DNA of 64,000 nt, taken from NCBI GenBank assembly GCA_963720735.1, contig CAVRGL010000010.1:124001-188000 (forward strand), read 5' to 3'. Position 1 is the stretch's first letter. Every line of letters begins with the position of its first letter. Shown here piece by piece: positions 7,206 through 16,748 of this stretch. Source of the stretch: JBBRHQ01 sp963720735. GTDB taxonomy: Bacteria > Actinomycetota > Thermoleophilia > Solirubrobacterales > 70-9. A program made the position numbers and the translations under genes. Below the pieces are notes generated by a model that did not search any database, was not told the origin of the DNA, and saw only the letters and a list, made by a program, of their open reading frames with translations.

Positions 7206-10200
7206 ATGGCTGAGCGAGACTTCCTCGCAGCCGTTCGCGAACGGGTGATCCTCTTCGACGGCGGCATGGGAGCGACCCTGGAGCAGTTCGACCTGACCCA
7301 GGCCGACTACGGCGGCCTCGAGGGGAAGTGTCACGAGGCACTGGTGCTCAACCGGCCCGACGTGATCGAGGGCGTCCACGCCTCGATGCTCGAGGCGGGG
7401 GCCGAGGTGGTCGAGACCGACACCTTCCAGGGGAGCCGGATCAAGCTCGACGAGTGGGGGCTGGGCAAGGAAACCCCGGAGATCAACCGCAGGGCGGCGG
7501 AGATCGCCCGCGAGGCCGCCGGGCCGGAGCGTTTCGTGGCCGGCTCGATCGGCCCGACCGGCTTCCTGCCGGCCTCCGATGACCCCACCCTCGGGGATAT
7601 CTCCTTCGGCCGCCTGGTCGAGGTATTCACCGAGCAGGCCAGCGGACTGCTCGAGGGCGGCGCCGATTTGATCATCATCGAGACGGCCCAGGACATCCTC
7701 GAGGTTAAGGCGGCGATCTTCGGCACCCGCGAGGCGTTCAAGACGACCGGGCGCGAGGTCCCGATCCAGACCAGCGTCTCGCTGCTGCCGCAGGGCGGTA
7801 AGATGCTGCTGGGGACGGACATCTCCGCGGTGCTGACCACGCTGGCGGCGCTCGACGTCGACGTGATCGGCCTCAACTGCTCGACCGGGCCGGAGGACAT
7901 GCGGGATGCGATTCGCTACCTCGGCGAGCGCTCGCCGCTTCCCGTGCACTGCATCCCGAACGCCGGGCTGCCGCTGCAGGGCCCCGACGGGGAGACGATC
8001 TTCCCGGAGCAGCCCGAGCCGCTGGCGGCGACGCTGGGCGAGTTCGTCGAGCGCTACGAAGTGGGGATCGTCGGCGGCTGCTGCGGCACCACCCCCGAGC
8101 ACATCGCGGCGATCCGCGAGCGGGTCGCCGGGCGCGTCGCCGGCGCGAGGCCCGCGCCGGGGCCGATCGAGGTCTCCTCGATGATGACCTCGACGCCACT
8201 GGTGCAGGAGCCGCGGCCGACCCTGGTGGGCGAGCGGGTCAACTCGCAGGGCTCGCGCAAGGCAAAGGAGCTGCTGCTGGCCGACGACTACGACGGGCTG
8301 GTCCAGGTCGCCGAGGACCAGGTCAACGGCGGGGCGCACGTGCTCGACGTCTGTGTCGCCCTGACCGAGCGCGCTGACGAGGACGAGCAGATGCGCCAGG
8401 TGGTGGAGCGCGTCTCGCTGACCCAGCCGGCGCCGATCCAGGTGGACTCGACCGAGCCGGAGGTGATCCAACGGGCACTGGAGCAGATCCCCGGGCGGGC
8501 GATCGTCAACTCGATCAACCTCGAGGCGGGGCGGGACAAGGCCGACGTCGTCGTGCCGCTGGCAAAGGCCCACGGGGCCGCGCTGATCGCGCTCGTGATC
8601 GACGAGGTCGGGATGGCGAAGACGGCCGAGCGCAAGGTGGAGATCGCGAAGCGGATCCGCGACCTTGCCTGCGAGGAGCACGGTCTCGATCCCGAGGCGC
8701 TGATCTTCGACGCGCTCACCTTCACCCTGACCACGGGCGATGAGGAATGGCGACCCTCGGCCGTGGAGACGATCGAGGGCATCCGCCGGATCAAGGCGGA
8801 GCTTCCCGGGGTGAAGACCTCGCTCGGCGTCTCCAACGTCTCCTTCGGCGTCTCCCCCCCGGCTCGCGCGGTGCTCAACTCGGTCTTCCTGCACCACTGC
8901 GTCGAGGCCGGCCTCGACCTGGCGATGGTCAACCCCAACCACATCACCCCATACGGAGAGATCCCCGATGCCGAGCGCGAGCTCACCGACGATCTGGTCT
9001 TCAATCGCTCCGAGGACGCTCTGGAGCGCTTCATAGCCCACTTCGAGTCGAAGGGTCCCGACGAGGCCGACGAGGGCGCCGACCCCACCGAGGGGATGGA
9101 GCCCGAGGAGGCGCTTCACTGGCACATCCTGCGGCGCAAGAAGGACGGAGTCGAGGACTGGATCGACCGCTCGGTGGAGAAGATCGGCGCCGTCCCGACG
9201 CTGAACGACGTGCTCCTTCCCGCGATGAAGGAGGTCGGCGACAAGTTCGGCGCCGGCGAGCTGATCCTGCCCTTCGTGCTGCAGTCGGCCGAGGTGATGA
9301 AGCGGGCGGTGACCCGGCTCGAGAACTACCTCGACCGGATCGAAGGACACACCAAGGGCAAGGTGGTGATCGCCACCGTCTTCGGCGACGTCCACGACAT
9401 CGGCAAGTCGCTGGTCAACACGATCCTCACCAACAACGGCTACACGGTGATCGACCTCGGCAAGCAGGTGCCGGTGGAGACGATCATCGAGGCCGCGGTC
9501 TCGAACGAGGCCGATGCGATCGGGCTCTCGGCCCTGCTCGTGTCGACCTCGAAGCAGATGCCGACCTGCATCGGCGAGCTGCACTCCCGCGGGCTCGCCT
9601 TCCCGGTGCTGATCGGGGGCGCCGCGATCAACCGCGACTTTGGCCGCCGGGCGCTCTACCCGGGCGGCAAGGACTCCGACGAGGTTTACGAGCCGGGGGT
9701 CTTCTACTGCAAGGACGCCTTTGCCGGGCTCGACACGATGGACGCTCTGGTCGGCGGCGAGGCCCGGGATGCCCTGCTCGAGCGAATCCGAACCGAGGCC
9801 AAGGCGCTGAGGGAGAAGCCCGAGGTGACCAACGACGCGCCGCCGGTCACCGACGACAGCGTCCGCTCCGCCGCCCGCACCGACGCGCCGGTTCCCGAGC
9901 CGCCGTTCTGGGGAGCGCGAGAGGTCGAGGTCGACTTCGACCAGGTCTTCCCCCACCTCGACCGCCACGTGCTGTTCAAGCTGCACTGGGGCGGCCGGGG
10001 AAAGAAGGGCGATGAGTGGCGGAAGATCGTCGAAGGCGACGGCACCGAGGAGGGCTTCGCTCCCCGGCTCGAGCGGATGTGGCGCGAGCAGGACTACCTT
10101 CGTCCCCGGGCGAAGCTCGGCTACTTCCCCTGCAATGCCGACGGCAACGAGCTGGTCATCTTCGACCCCGAGGATTCCGAGGCCGAGCTCGAGCGCCTTG

Positions 10201-10778
10201 TGTTCCCTCGCCAGCCCAAGCACGACCGGATTTGCCTCACGGATTTCTTCCGCCCGGTCGACAGCGGCGAGCGCGACGTCGTCGCCCTCCAGGGCGTCAC
10301 GGTCGGGCCCGAGGTGACGGAGCTGATGGAGAAGCTCGAGTCCGAAGGGGAGTTCGCCGAGCAGCTCTACGTGCACGGGCTCGGGGTGCAGTCGGCCGAG
10401 GGCCTGGCCGAGTGGCTGCACTCGGAGGTCCGAAGCGAGCTCGGCATGGAGCCCGGCCAGGGTCGGCGCTACTCCTGGGGCTACCCCGCCTGCCCGGAGC
10501 AGTCCGAGCACGAGAAGGTGTGGCGCCTGCTCGGCCTGGAGGAGATCGGGATGACCCTCTCCGACGGCTACGCGGTGATGCCGGAGCAGTCGACGGTGGC
10601 GATCATCGCCCACCACCCCCAGGCGGTCTACTTCGGGATGAAGTCCGGCTTCATCCCGGAGGACGGCTCACCCGACGAGGTGATCGCCGGCTCCGATCGC
10701 GGTGCCGGCCTGCCTCCCGAGGAGGAACCGGCCGAAGGCGAGGAGTCCGGGGAGGACGCTGTCGTCGCCGAAGCCTGA
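7206..10778 (+). CDS. metH: Cobalamin-dependent methionine synthase
   Basis: A 1190-residue enzyme transferring a methyl group from methyltetrahydrofolate to homocysteine via cobalamin. Domains in order: homocysteine methyltransferase (about 1-320, zinc ligands in GLNCSTGP and GGCCGTT), pterin-binding (about 335-600, ending near the NPNHITPYG block), cobalamin cap and Rossmann domain (about 635-860, with the DxHxxG motif in GDVHDIGKSLVN near 727-733), and the SAM-dependent reactivation domain (about 900-1150, RYSWGYPACPEQ). Length and order match full-size MetH. It stands behind a SAM riboswitch and is followed four bases later by a convergent gene. The C-terminal acidic tail is dispensable-looking. 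Confidence 0.96.
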   Translation: MAERDFLAAVRERVILFDGGMGATLEQFDLTQADYGGLEGKCHEALVLNRPDVIEGVHASMLEAGAEVVETDTFQGSRIKLDEWGLGKETPEINRRAAEIAREAAGPERFVAGSIGPTGFLPASDDPTLGDISFGRLVEVFTEQASGLLEGGADLIIIETAQDILEVKAAIFGTREAFKTTGREVPIQTSVSLLPQGGKMLLGTDISAVLTTLAALDVDVIGLNCSTGPEDMRDAIRYLGERSPLPVHCIPNAGLPLQGPDGETIFPEQPEPLAATLGEFVERYEVGIVGGCCGTTPEHIAAIRERVAGRVAGARPAPGPIEVSSMMTSTPLVQEPRPTLVGERVNSQGSRKAKELLLADDYDGLVQVAEDQVNGGAHVLDVCVALTERADEDEQMRQVVERVSLTQPAPIQVDSTEPEVIQRALEQIPGRAIVNSINLEAGRDKADVVVPLAKAHGAALIALVIDEVGMAKTAERKVEIAKRIRDLACEEHGLDPEALIFDALTFTLTTGDEEWRPSAVETIEGIRRIKAELPGVKTSLGVSNVSFGVSPPARAVLNSVFLHHCVEAGLDLAMVNPNHITPYGEIPDAERELTDDLVFNRSEDALERFIAHFESKGPDEADEGADPTEGMEPEEALHWHILRRKKDGVEDWIDRSVEKIGAVPTLNDVLLPAMKEVGDKFGAGELILPFVLQSAEVMKRAVTRLENYLDRIEGHTKGKVVIATVFGDVHDIGKSLVNTILTNNGYTVIDLGKQVPVETIIEAAVSNEADAIGLSALLVSTSKQMPTCIGELHSRGLAFPVLIGGAAINRDFGRRALYPGGKDSDEVYEPGVFYCKDAFAGLDTMDALVGGEARDALLERIRTEAKALREKPEVTNDAPPVTDDSVRSAARTDAPVPEPPFWGAREVEVDFDQVFPHLDRHVLFKLHWGGRGKKGDEWRKIVEGDGTEEGFAPRLERMWREQDYLRPRAKLGYFPCNADGNELVIFDPEDSEAELERLVFPRQPKHDRICLTDFFRPVDSGERDVVALQGVTVGPEVTELMEKLESEGEFAEQLYVHGLGVQSAEGLAEWLHSEVRSELGMEPGQGRRYSWGYPACPEQSEHEKVWRLLGLEEIGMTLSDGYAVMPEQSTVAIIAHHPQAVYFGMKSGFIPEDGSPDEVIAGSDRGAGLPPEEEPAEGEESGEDAVVAEA

Positions 10779-10782
10779 GCCC

Positions 10783-11697
10783 TCAGACCTCGTAGCCGAA
10801 GTCGCGAAGCCTCTCGCCCATGATCTCGTTCATCAGCGCCTGCTCGACAGCGGTCATGTTCTGACGCCAGAGGCCCGGGGTCGCTGCGCGCAGGGCGCTC
10901 TGGGGGCCCTTGGCCTCAGGCGGGTAGGACTCGAAGGAGAGCGAGGCGGCGGCGGTCTCCAGCAGCTCGTCGCCGAAGCCGGGGTCGAGCCAGCGGGCGA
11001 GCGGCGTCAGGGCCGCAGGGGTGTCGGCACGGAGGTCTTCGTACCTGATCCTGGCTCGCAGCTCTGGCGGATGCGAGTCGTAGGCACGCTCGGTCCCCTT
11101 CGTGTTCTCCAGCCAGAGCTGCGACTGGAGCTTCACGAACTCGATCCGCTGCTCCTCCCGCTCGACGCTGAGATTCATGTCGGGCCCCGAAGTCCAGTCG
11201 GCGGCGTTGGCGTGCATCAGCGAGTCAATCACGTCACGGCCATCGCGGATCAGGAAGATCAGCCGCGAGCGGGGAAGCAGCGACATCACCACGTCGGCGG
11301 CGTGGGAGCCGTTCGGCTCCTTGATCACGACCAGCGGTCGCTCGAGCCCGAACTCGCGGGCCGCCAGGTCTGCCTGGGCCTGGAAACGGTCGAGGATCAG
11401 CCGTCTGAGAGCCGGCCGCCAGTACTCGGCGAACTCATTGGAGAAGAAGTAGCTGGGGTCGTCATCGCGACCGAAACCACCCGGAAAGGGCGTCAGATGG
11501 TTCGGCAGGTACGGCTCGTTGACGGGGACGGCCACCGGCGTCAACCGCTGCCCGTCGATCATCGCCGCACCCGAGGGGTTCTCCTTGGACGGCCTGAGCG
11601 GGAACGTGAGCAGCTGCAGCAGCCAGGTGCTGCCGGTGCGCGGCGCCCCGAAGATCCAGGCCAAGCGAGACTCGAAGCTCTCCTCGGCGGGCGTCAT
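10783..11697 (-). CDS. PAPS-dependent sulfotransferase family protein
   Basis: A 304-residue cytoplasmic protein with the two hallmark PAPS-binding motifs of sulfotransferases. The N-terminal 5'-phosphosulfate loop is APRTGSTWLLQLL (about 18-30), and the central 3'-phosphate motif is LIFLIRDGRDVIDS. The acceptor is unknown; bacterial homologues sulfate lipids, glycans or small metabolites. It is convergent with metH and lies downstream of the glycosyltransferase-flippase fusion on the same strand (about 50 bases apart). A shared role in making a sulfated glycolipid is possible but is only inference. Confidence 0.82.
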   Translation of the reverse strand: MTPAEESFESRLAWIFGAPRTGSTWLLQLLTFPLRPSKENPSGAAMIDGQRLTPVAVPVNEPYLPNHLTPFPGGFGRDDDPSYFFSNEFAEYWRPALRRLILDRFQAQADLAAREFGLERPLVVIKEPNGSHAADVVMSLLPRSRLIFLIRDGRDVIDSLMHANAADWTSGPDMNLSVEREEQRIEFVKLQSQLWLENTKGTERAYDSHPPELRARIRYEDLRADTPAALTPLARWLDPGFGDELLETAAASLSFESYPPEAKGPQSALRAATPGLWRQNMTAVEQALMNEIMGERLRDFGYEV

Positions 11698-11746
11698 GGC
11701 GGCAGTCTATGAACCGGAAGCAGGGGCCCGAGCGCGGCGCTTCGGG

Positions 11747-14056
11747 CTAGATCTGGGCGCCTTCGCGCGCCGGCGGCTTCGAGGAGAGGCGGACCGGCGC
11801 CGAGGAGAGGGCCTGGACCCGGAGATCGGACCAGGTGAGGCCCTCGCGCACCAGCGCCGGCAGGCCGAGCGCCACGGCGGTGGCGATCTCGACCGCCTGC
11901 AGGATGACCCCGTAGGCGAGCGCATCGGCGGTGCTGATCCCGAAGCCTGTGTGCAGGACGCTGATCACGGCGAGCTGGAAGACCCCGATGTTCGACGGGG
12001 TCGCGGGGACGACAGCGGTTACGTTGACGGCGAACAGCACGGCAGCGGCGGCGCCGATCCCGGCCTGGCCGTCGAGGCCGAGCGCAAAGAGCAGCGCCCA
12101 GCAGGCGGCGAGCTGGATCGCCCAGGCTCCGAGCTGGCCGGCGGCCGCGATCGAGCCCCGCTTCGGATCGCGGAAGACGGTGAGGCCGCGGCGCACCTGG
12201 ACCAGGGCGCCGCGCATGCTGGCCCCGATCCGGGCCAGCCGTCCGTTGCCGCCCCGTCGCATCAGGACAGGGGCGATCAGCACCACAAGCAGGAGCAGCA
12301 GCGGCACCGAGCTGAACCAGAAGAGCTTCTGGGTGCCGGAGTGGAAGAGGTCGGTGGTGGAGACGATGATCGCGCCGAGCAGGACCAGCGCGAGGATGTT
12401 GAGCATCGTCTGCGAGACCAGGGTGCCGAGCAGCACCGGGACGGTCTCGCGCATCCTGCCAGTGCGGCGGGAGAGCGACATCACCCGCGCCGGCTCGCCG
12501 AGGCGGGCCGGCAGGGTCGCCGACATCAGCACTCCGATCATCGTCGCCGAGGTGACATCGCGGCGGCGCACCGGCCGGTTGGGCAGAGCGGCTTTGACGA
12601 TCGAGTACCAGGAACCGGCCCGGAAGAAGAGCGAGGCCGACATCAGCGCGCAGGCGATCAGCACCCAGCTGAGGTCGGAGCGGACGATGCTGGAGACGAC
12701 CTGGTCGACGCCGATCTTGTTCGCCGCCAGCGCCGTGAGACCGAGGCCGAGGACCGCGGCGACGCCGAGGCCGAGGCGCCGGGCGGCGCTGCGGCGCCGG
12801 CTTCCACTTCGAGCCAGGGGCGGGTCGAGGGAGGGCAGGCGCCCGGCAGGGCGCCGCGGGCGGCCGTCGACGGGGGCGATCCCGGCGCGGCGGGCGATCC
12901 GCTCCCCGGCGCTCGCCGGGGCGGGCGCCTCGATCGCTCTCTCGTACACCGCGCTCACCTGGTCGGCGACCCGCGGCCAGGCGTAGCGCTCGGCGCTGAT
13001 CCGCGCCGCTTCTCCCATTTCGCGGAGGCGCTCGGGAGCGTGCTGGGCGCGCTGCAGCTCCTCGGCCAGCCGCTGCGGGTCAGCCGGTGGGACGAGGACC
13101 CCGTCGAGGCCGTCGGTGACCACGTCGCTGTAACCGGCGATCGCCGAGGCGATCACCGGCGTGCCGGCGGCGAAGGCCTCCGTCAGGACCATGCCGAAGC
13201 TCTCTCCGGACAGCGACGGGGCGCAGAGCACGTCGGCGACGTGAAGCTCCTGCCACAGCTCCTCCTCGGAGACACGCCCGCGGGCCTCGATCGAGCCCAT
13301 CAGCTCCGGGTCGGGGAGGTAGCGGAGAAGCTCGGCTTCGCTGGCACCGATCACGGTCAGCCGGGCCGGGGCCTGGTCGACCAGGGCGCCGAAGGCGGTG
13401 AGCAGGAACGGCAGGCCCTTGCGCTCCTCGGGGCGGCCGACGAAGAGGATTCGGAACTCCTCGTTCTGCGGCTTGGGACCATTGGGGGCGGCGCCGATCT
13501 CGACCCCGTTGGGAACGATCTCGTAGTGGCCGCCGAACCATCGCCTGCCGGTCCACTCAGCCGCCTCGGAAACGGCGATCTTGGCCGAGAGCTTGTTGAC
13601 CACCCGCCGTGCGCCGAGCAGGTTGGCGGCGTAGTTGGGGAGCGCCTTGGTCGAGTAGGCGTGGAAGGTGCCGACCACCGGGGTCTCGGAGTGAAGCGCC
13701 GTATCCCAGCCGACCACCGGGGCGATCGGCTCGTGGACGTGGATGACGTCGAAGCCGCCCCCCTGCAGGGCGCGGCGGGTGGCGGTGACCCCTTCGGGGA
13801 ACAGCGAGAGGTTGGAGACCGCGCCGTTGGCGCCGATCCCCACGGTGCGGCCGACGGGGATCAGGTACTCGGGCGCCTCCCTGGGCTCGGCGGGGGCGCG
13901 GTGGAGGGCTTTGCTGAGGCGGTCCGGTGGATCGAAGGGCGCAATGACCCTGACGTGGTCGCCGCGGCCGATCAACTCATCGGCGAGCGCCTCCACGTGT
14001 CGATTCACGCCGCCCCGGTAGCTCCAGGAATATGGCGAGACGAGGGCGATTCGCAC
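11747..14056 (-). CDS. GT4 glycosyltransferase fused to a flippase-like (LPG-synthase TM) domain
   Basis: About 769 residues. The N-terminal half (1-380) is a GT-B retaining glycosyltransferase resembling the PimA/GT4 family: opening RIALVSPYSWSYRGGVNRHV, NGVEIG, LFVGRPEERKG and the donor site PSLSGESFGMVLTEAFAAGTPV. After an arginine-rich linker the C-terminal half (about 440-745) has roughly eight hydrophobic segments typical of the lysylphosphatidylglycerol-synthase transmembrane family (SATLPARLGEPARV, VPATPSNIGVFQ). The GTG at 14056 is preferred since family members begin MRI; an ATG at 14110 in frame would add 18 residues. A lipid-linked sugar made and moved by one polypeptide is an inference from the fusion. 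Confidence 0.82.
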   Translation of the reverse strand: MRIALVSPYSWSYRGGVNRHVEALADELIGRGDHVRVIAPFDPPDRLSKALHRAPAEPREAPEYLIPVGRTVGIGANGAVSNLSLFPEGVTATRRALQGGGFDVIHVHEPIAPVVGWDTALHSETPVVGTFHAYSTKALPNYAANLLGARRVVNKLSAKIAVSEAAEWTGRRWFGGHYEIVPNGVEIGAAPNGPKPQNEEFRILFVGRPEERKGLPFLLTAFGALVDQAPARLTVIGASEAELLRYLPDPELMGSIEARGRVSEEELWQELHVADVLCAPSLSGESFGMVLTEAFAAGTPVIASAIAGYSDVVTDGLDGVLVPPADPQRLAEELQRAQHAPERLREMGEAARISAERYAWPRVADQVSAVYERAIEAPAPASAGERIARRAGIAPVDGRPRRPAGRLPSLDPPLARSGSRRRSAARRLGLGVAAVLGLGLTALAANKIGVDQVVSSIVRSDLSWVLIACALMSASLFFRAGSWYSIVKAALPNRPVRRRDVTSATMIGVLMSATLPARLGEPARVMSLSRRTGRMRETVPVLLGTLVSQTMLNILALVLLGAIIVSTTDLFHSGTQKLFWFSSVPLLLLLVVLIAPVLMRRGGNGRLARIGASMRGALVQVRRGLTVFRDPKRGSIAAAGQLGAWAIQLAACWALLFALGLDGQAGIGAAAAVLFAVNVTAVVPATPSNIGVFQLAVISVLHTGFGISTADALAYGVILQAVEIATAVALGLPALVREGLTWSDLRVQALSSAPVRLSSKPPAREGAQI

Positions 14057-14156
14057 TGTCGTTAAGGGTAGTTGATGTTCCGGTGGCGGATTGTGACGAC
14101 GCCCACGCACCGAAGCCGTGGGCAGGACCCAAGAAAACCCCTCACCGGGGCTCCGG

Positions 14157-16052
14157 TTACCGCTTCTCCACAGCCCCTATTCGTCTCCGGGAGGCGGATT
14201 CCGCCCGCTCGGCCCAGACGTAGCCGCCGAATGCCAGCAGGTAGGCGGTGCCAACCTCGAGCAGAAGCGCCCCCGAGTCGTTGGCGAGAGTGCCGACCGC
14301 GGTCGCCGCGATCGTCCCCGCGAAGGCAGCGGCGAGCACCGGGAAACCCTCGAACCAAACGCGGACGCGGCCCCGCTGCACGATGACGGCGGCGAGCACC
14401 GCGAGCAGCCCCCAGAAGACGGGCGACGCGCCGGCTCGCCCGAAGCTGATCGCCGAGAGCCGCAGGCGCCGCTCGGCGACGTCGGCGAGATCCCCGAAGC
14501 CGCCGGCGTCGAGGACAGACCGGGTCAGGTGGGCGTTCCCACCGGAGGCGAGGTCGATCAGGGCAAGCAGGGCGAGCGCCAGGAACGGCGCCGCGATCGC
14601 CAGCCAGGCCATGGAGCGGCGTCCGCTGACCACCGCCGCCGAGACGACCGCGCCCACCGGGAAGACGATCGCCGCGCCGACGTCGGCGCCGAAGCGCCCC
14701 GCGGCGAAGACGAGCGCCGCGAGGAAGGCGACGGCGAGGAAGGCGACGGCGGCGGCGCGGCGGGAGCTTTCGGCCGCGAAGCCGGCGATCGCCGCGCCGG
14801 TCCCGACCAGGATCAGCGGGGCGAGGATCGCCTCCAGCTCGTTGCCGATCCCGTAGAAGCGAACGCCGCCGCCCGGGTTGGGGCCGATCAGCGAGAGCGA
14901 GGTCAGCGGCGAGCCGGCGATCACGTCGACCGCGCAGGCCGCCGTGGTCAGCCCGCAGGCCACCGCGAGCGCCCTGTAGCCGCCCAGGCCTGTGAGCGTC
15001 AGCGCCCCCAGCGCCGGGGCGCCAAGGGCGAGCAGAAGCAGCTCGGCGGCTTCGCCGGGACGCAGCGCGGCGCCGAGCATCAGCAGCAGCGGCAGGTAGA
15101 CGACCGAGAGGGCGAGCAGCCGCAGGCCGGTGCGCCCGCGGCGAAGCGCCGCGGCGAGAGCGGCCGCGAGTGCCCAGAGGAGCAGACTGAGCCCGACCAC
15201 AGCGGCGCGGCGGGACGGGATCTCGGCGAGGCGCGAGCCGAGCGAGGTGACCTCTCCGAAGTCGGCCCGCCCCTCGGTGTGGATCGCGGTCCCGTCCATC
15301 TGCGAGGGGACCGCGAGGCCGAACCGCGCGAGGATCGTCGGCGCGAGGTCGGTGGAGCTGACATAGCCCTCGGTCCGGGTGCTGTCGGAGGTGAGGTTGC
15401 CGTCGAATCCCGCCCCGGCTATTCCGATCGCCAGCTGGGCGTGCTCGGTCGGCGGCGGGCGCTCGAGGGCGATCAGCAGATCGCGGCCACCCAAGCGGCG
15501 CGCCATCCGGGGCAACTGGGCCGGATCGGCCTCGACGACGCTCACCGGCGGGCTGCAGCCGCGGGTCCGGCAGCCGCGCCCCAGCCGGCGCAGGCGGCCC
15601 TGGCGATCGGCCGCCAGCAGCGCCGGCGTGCTCAGCCCGCTGCCCGCCCCCATCGCCCCCGCCCCCAGCGATGAGGCGAGCAGGCCCGGGACGATCTCGG
15701 CCGGGGCGGAGTCGGCCCGCCGGACGATCCGAGCCCAGGCGGGCACCCGGGTGCCGTGGGCCGGGACCGGCACCGGGTCGAGCTCCTCGTCATAGAGCGA
15801 GTCGAAGACCCGGTTGCCCTGGGTGATGTCAAGGTAGGTCTGCTCCGGTGAGACCTCGCCGAGGCCGGCGCTGAGCAGGCCAGGGGAGATTCCCGGCACC
15901 GCCTTCAGCGCGGAAACTGGAGTGCCGTTTGGCAGCAGGGCGATCGTCACCCGCGGCGCCGCAGCCTCGCCGGCGGTCGCGGTAAGGCAGCCCGCCGCCC
16001 AGAGCAGGCACGCCGCGAGCGCTATTTTGAGGAGCACCGTGGCCGGCCGCAC
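14157..16052 (-). CDS. Polytopic membrane protein with extracellular alkaline-phosphatase-like domain
   Basis: About 631 residues. A signal-anchor (VLLKIALAACLLWAAGCL) leads into a roughly 280-residue soluble region. Its end, SSTDLAPTILARFG then MDGTAI, resembles the last part of alkaline-phosphatase-superfamily domains. The metal-binding Asp/His set of that superfamily is not obvious. About ten hydrophobic helices follow (from about residue 300), with the conserved-looking GGGVRFYGIGNELEA. The start is uncertain: GTG 16052 or GTG 16037. Either way it abuts hemQ head to head with no room for separate promoters. The function is unknown; a role in envelope glycan or lipid metabolism is possible from its neighbours. 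Confidence 0.7.
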   Translation of the reverse strand: MRPATVLLKIALAACLLWAAGCLTATAGEAAAPRVTIALLPNGTPVSALKAVPGISPGLLSAGLGEVSPEQTYLDITQGNRVFDSLYDEELDPVPVPAHGTRVPAWARIVRRADSAPAEIVPGLLASSLGAGAMGAGSGLSTPALLAADRQGRLRRLGRGCRTRGCSPPVSVVEADPAQLPRMARRLGGRDLLIALERPPPTEHAQLAIGIAGAGFDGNLTSDSTRTEGYVSSTDLAPTILARFGLAVPSQMDGTAIHTEGRADFGEVTSLGSRLAEIPSRRAAVVGLSLLLWALAAALAAALRRGRTGLRLLALSVVYLPLLLMLGAALRPGEAAELLLLALGAPALGALTLTGLGGYRALAVACGLTTAACAVDVIAGSPLTSLSLIGPNPGGGVRFYGIGNELEAILAPLILVGTGAAIAGFAAESSRRAAAVAFLAVAFLAALVFAAGRFGADVGAAIVFPVGAVVSAAVVSGRRSMAWLAIAAPFLALALLALIDLASGGNAHLTRSVLDAGGFGDLADVAERRLRLSAISFGRAGASPVFWGLLAVLAAVIVQRGRVRVWFEGFPVLAAAFAGTIAATAVGTLANDSGALLLEVGTAYLLAFGGYVWAERAESASRRRIGAVEKR

Positions 16053-16746
16053 TTTCGTGAAATTCACGTTCTTCAAGCTCGATCCCGCCTGGCGGCGCCT
16101 CGGCGACGACCAGCGCGCCGCCGACAAGCTCGAGTTCCTCGCGGCCTGCGAGGACTTCGCCCTCGACCGCTCGCTGCGCGCCTACTCAACCATAGGCACC
16201 CGCAGCGACGTCGACCTGTTGCTGCTCAGCCAGAGCCCGATCCTCGAGGACATCCACAACTTCCACGTCGTGCTCGGCCAGAGCGGCCTCGCCAAGTGGG
16301 CGACCATCCCCCACTCGTTCCTCTCGATGACCAAGGCCTCCCCCTATTCGGAGGAGGAGTCGGTGCGGCCGGAGATCTGCGTCTCGGACCGCAAGTACCT
16401 CTTCCTCTACCCGATGGTCAAGCAGCGGCGCTGGTACGGGGTGCCACTGGCCGAGCGCCAGCGGATCATGCGCAGCCACATCGAGGTCGGCCGCCGCTAT
16501 CCGGAGATCGCGGTCAACACGACCTACTCGTTCGGCCTCGACGACCAGGAGTTCGTGGTCGCCTTCGAGGGCGATGATCCCGGGCAGTTCCTCGACCTCG
16601 TCAACGAGTTGCGCCCCACCGAGGCCAGCGAGTACACGGAGCGCGAGACGCCGCTCTTCACCTGCATCGCGATGAGCGTCGCCAAGGCCCTCGACGCCCT
16701 CGACGGGATGCCGGTGAGCGCCGCCGAGCCCGCCCGGCTGGCCTGA
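16039..16746 (+). CDS. hemQ: HemQ-type coproheme decarboxylase (chlorite dismutase family)
   Basis: A 235-residue protein of the chlorite dismutase/HemQ family. In actinobacteria this enzyme decarboxylates coproheme III to heme b, the last step of the coproporphyrin-dependent pathway. Family signatures include the WYGVPLAERQRIM helix, the HIEVGRRYPE segment with the likely proximal heme His, and NTTYSFGLDDQEFVVAFE followed by LRPTEASEYT. The GTG start at 16039 is preceded by TGAGGAG. The gene begins inside or against the start of the divergent membrane-protein gene. No other heme genes are in the window. Chlorite-degrading activity is unlikely for this subfamily. Confidence 0.85.
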   Translation: MAGRTFVKFTFFKLDPAWRRLGDDQRAADKLEFLAACEDFALDRSLRAYSTIGTRSDVDLLLLSQSPILEDIHNFHVVLGQSGLAKWATIPHSFLSMTKASPYSEEESVRPEICVSDRKYLFLYPMVKQRRWYGVPLAERQRIMRSHIEVGRRYPEIAVNTTYSFGLDDQEFVVAFEGDDPGQFLDLVNELRPTEASEYTERETPLFTCIAMSVAKALDALDGMPVSAAEPARLA

Positions 16747-16748
16747 GC

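Noticed and set aside
7059..10616. A 1185-codon open frame on the minus strand opposite metH
   Set aside because: It mirrors metH in a high-GC gene, has shadow-type composition (Leu, Asp, Arg, His rich) and no recognisable domain.
11519..14065. An 848-codon plus-strand frame opposite the glycosyltransferase fusion
   Set aside because: The minus-strand product has clear domains and helices; the plus-strand product is low-complexity and matches nothing.
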